Positions 32,184-32,789 of a stretch of DNA of 32,789 nucleotides are shown piece after piece. The stretch lies in contig JAWXCI010000079.1 in NCBI GenBank assembly GCA_034408895.1, positions 1 to 32,789 of the forward strand. The letters run 5' to 3'. The position numbers and the translations under genes are program-made. The DNA is from UBA4660 sp034408895 (lineage in GTDB: Bacteria > Bacteroidota > Bacteroidia > Flavobacteriales_D > Sanyastnellaceae). Below the pieces are notes generated by a model that saw only the letters and a program-made list of their open reading frames with translations, ran no database searches and had not been told where the DNA came from. The first letter of the stretch is position 1; each line of letters opens with the position of its first letter.

Positions 32184-32573
32184 ATGGCTGTTAGCAAGTT
32201 TATGGGGTACGCCAAGGAGAAACATCATAGAAGGACTGTTCGGCTGAAAGGATGTGATTACGCCTTACCCGGTGTTTACTTTATCGCTATTTGTACCGAT
32301 GGCCGGGAATGCATCTTCGGAAACATCTTGAAGGGCGAAATGATATGCAACAGCCGAGGTGAAATCGTTCGGAATGAATGGCAAAAGACTGGACAACTGT
32401 GTGATTATGTTGAACATGCTGATTTCGTTGTGATGCCGAATCACGGGATCATCATCATTCATCAACACAATCATTCAATGAAAAATTCATCTGCATCGTT
32501 AACTGTAAGGACGAATTGCAATACGCCCTTTGAAACAGGAAATGATACTGTGCCTGAAATGCAATCTCACTAA
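32184..32573 (+). pseudogene. decayed REP-associated tyrosine (Y1/IS200-like) transposase
   Basis: The frame of 129 codons begins like RAYT/TnpA_REP proteins: HHRRTVRLKGCDYALPGVYF, then ICTDGRECIFGNILKGEM and NEWQKTGQL. The catalytic HUH motif of the family reads MPNHFHGII, but here it is MPNHGIIII. Two codons (Phe-His) are missing at 32444/32445, so one metal-binding histidine is lost. The C-terminal half, with the nucleophilic tyrosine, is absent; after residue 95 the sequence no longer resembles the family. The full enzyme normally has 170-230 residues. It is therefore probably inactive. RAYT proteins act on short palindromic (REP) repeats. Confidence 0.8.
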
Positions 32574-32660
32574 AAGAAGTCAAAGAAACATTCGCGTGTA
32601 ATTGGGGTGGTTCACAGAAATGCTTTCTTTTGTAACTCAAAATTTCAACCACCAATCCTC

Positions 32661-32789
32661 ATGAATAATCCAGTAAATCAAAATCCTCCGCTGCCTGAAC
32701 TGGCACCGGGAACCAATCCACCTTATGAACTGAAAAACATAAGGCGTAATGATGCGCAGATACTCGACTTTCCCGATTGGGTATCGTTC
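32661..32789 (+). CDS. start of an unidentified gene, cut by the window edge
   Basis: The ATG at 32661 opens 43 codons without a stop to the window end: a proline/asparagine-rich head (MNNPVNQNPPLPELAPGTNP) followed by YELKNIRRNDAQILDFPDWV. Codon use is plausible and there is no signal peptide. The visible part is not enough to assign a family. Confidence 0.5.
   Translation, partial: MNNPVNQNPPLPELAPGTNPPYELKNIRRNDAQILDFPDWVSF

Noticed and set aside
1..32789. CRISPR array, rRNA genes, prophage or complete insertion sequence
   Set aside because: No regularly spaced identical repeats of CRISPR type, no rRNA-like stretch and no phage structural genes were seen. The only mobile-element trace is the decayed RAYT frame.

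Overview
The window looks like chromosomal DNA of a Bacteroidota (Bacteroidetes) bacterium. Evidence: a giant PKD-repeat protein ending in a type IX secretion (T9SS type B, gliding-motility-associated) sorting domain; LytTR/LytS regulators; an ECF sigma factor followed by a large membrane anti-sigma-like partner; promoters fitting TTG-N17-18-TAnnTTTG; few Shine-Dalgarno sites; and tRNA genes without an encoded CCA. The genus cannot be told from the sequence alone.

Layout. 1-568: no convincing gene, but a strong minus-strand terminator. 569-2107 (-): lysyl-tRNA synthetase, divergent from 2355-8033 (+), a secreted 1892-residue PKD/Ig-like repeat protein. 8160-10580 (+): PLP aminotransferase and mannose-1-phosphate guanylyltransferase. 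10664-11434 (-): an exported protein of unknown function. 11986-14768 (+): a TPR hybrid histidine kinase split in two by an apparent one-base deletion, then the YraN-family protein. 15253-18546 (+): RluB-type pseudouridine synthase, YicC-type RNase, guanylate kinase, NadD. 18690-20866 (+): a 48-aa protein with its own promoter and terminator, then an ECF sigma factor and a partner protein with three related internal units. 20908-22364: tRNA(CAU) on the minus strand, a secreted coiled-coil protein, tRNA-Arg(CCU) and a bidirectional terminator.

22346-30313 is one long minus-strand series: a Pho-box-like array, pstS, an attenuator-like terminator, pstC, pstA, pstB, phoU, then (57 bp after phoU) a LytS-type kinase and LytTR regulator, then three operator repeats at exactly 21-bp period, a promoter, and two overlapping genes of unknown function (a soluble protein and a seven-helix membrane protein). 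This LytTR-controlled pair next to the phosphate-uptake operon is the best candidate for an undescribed system here.

30690-32789 is an accessory patch: an AT-rich small membrane protein, a helix-turn-helix gene overlapped by a 31-aa ORF and closed by a strong terminator, short tandem repeats, a decayed REP-associated (Y1) transposase lacking its HUH motif, and the start of an unidentified gene running off the edge.

Start sites were moved inside several long ORFs to the methionine (or GTG/TTG) that begins a signal peptide or the conserved domain. Promoter and operator calls rest on motif and spacing read by eye.
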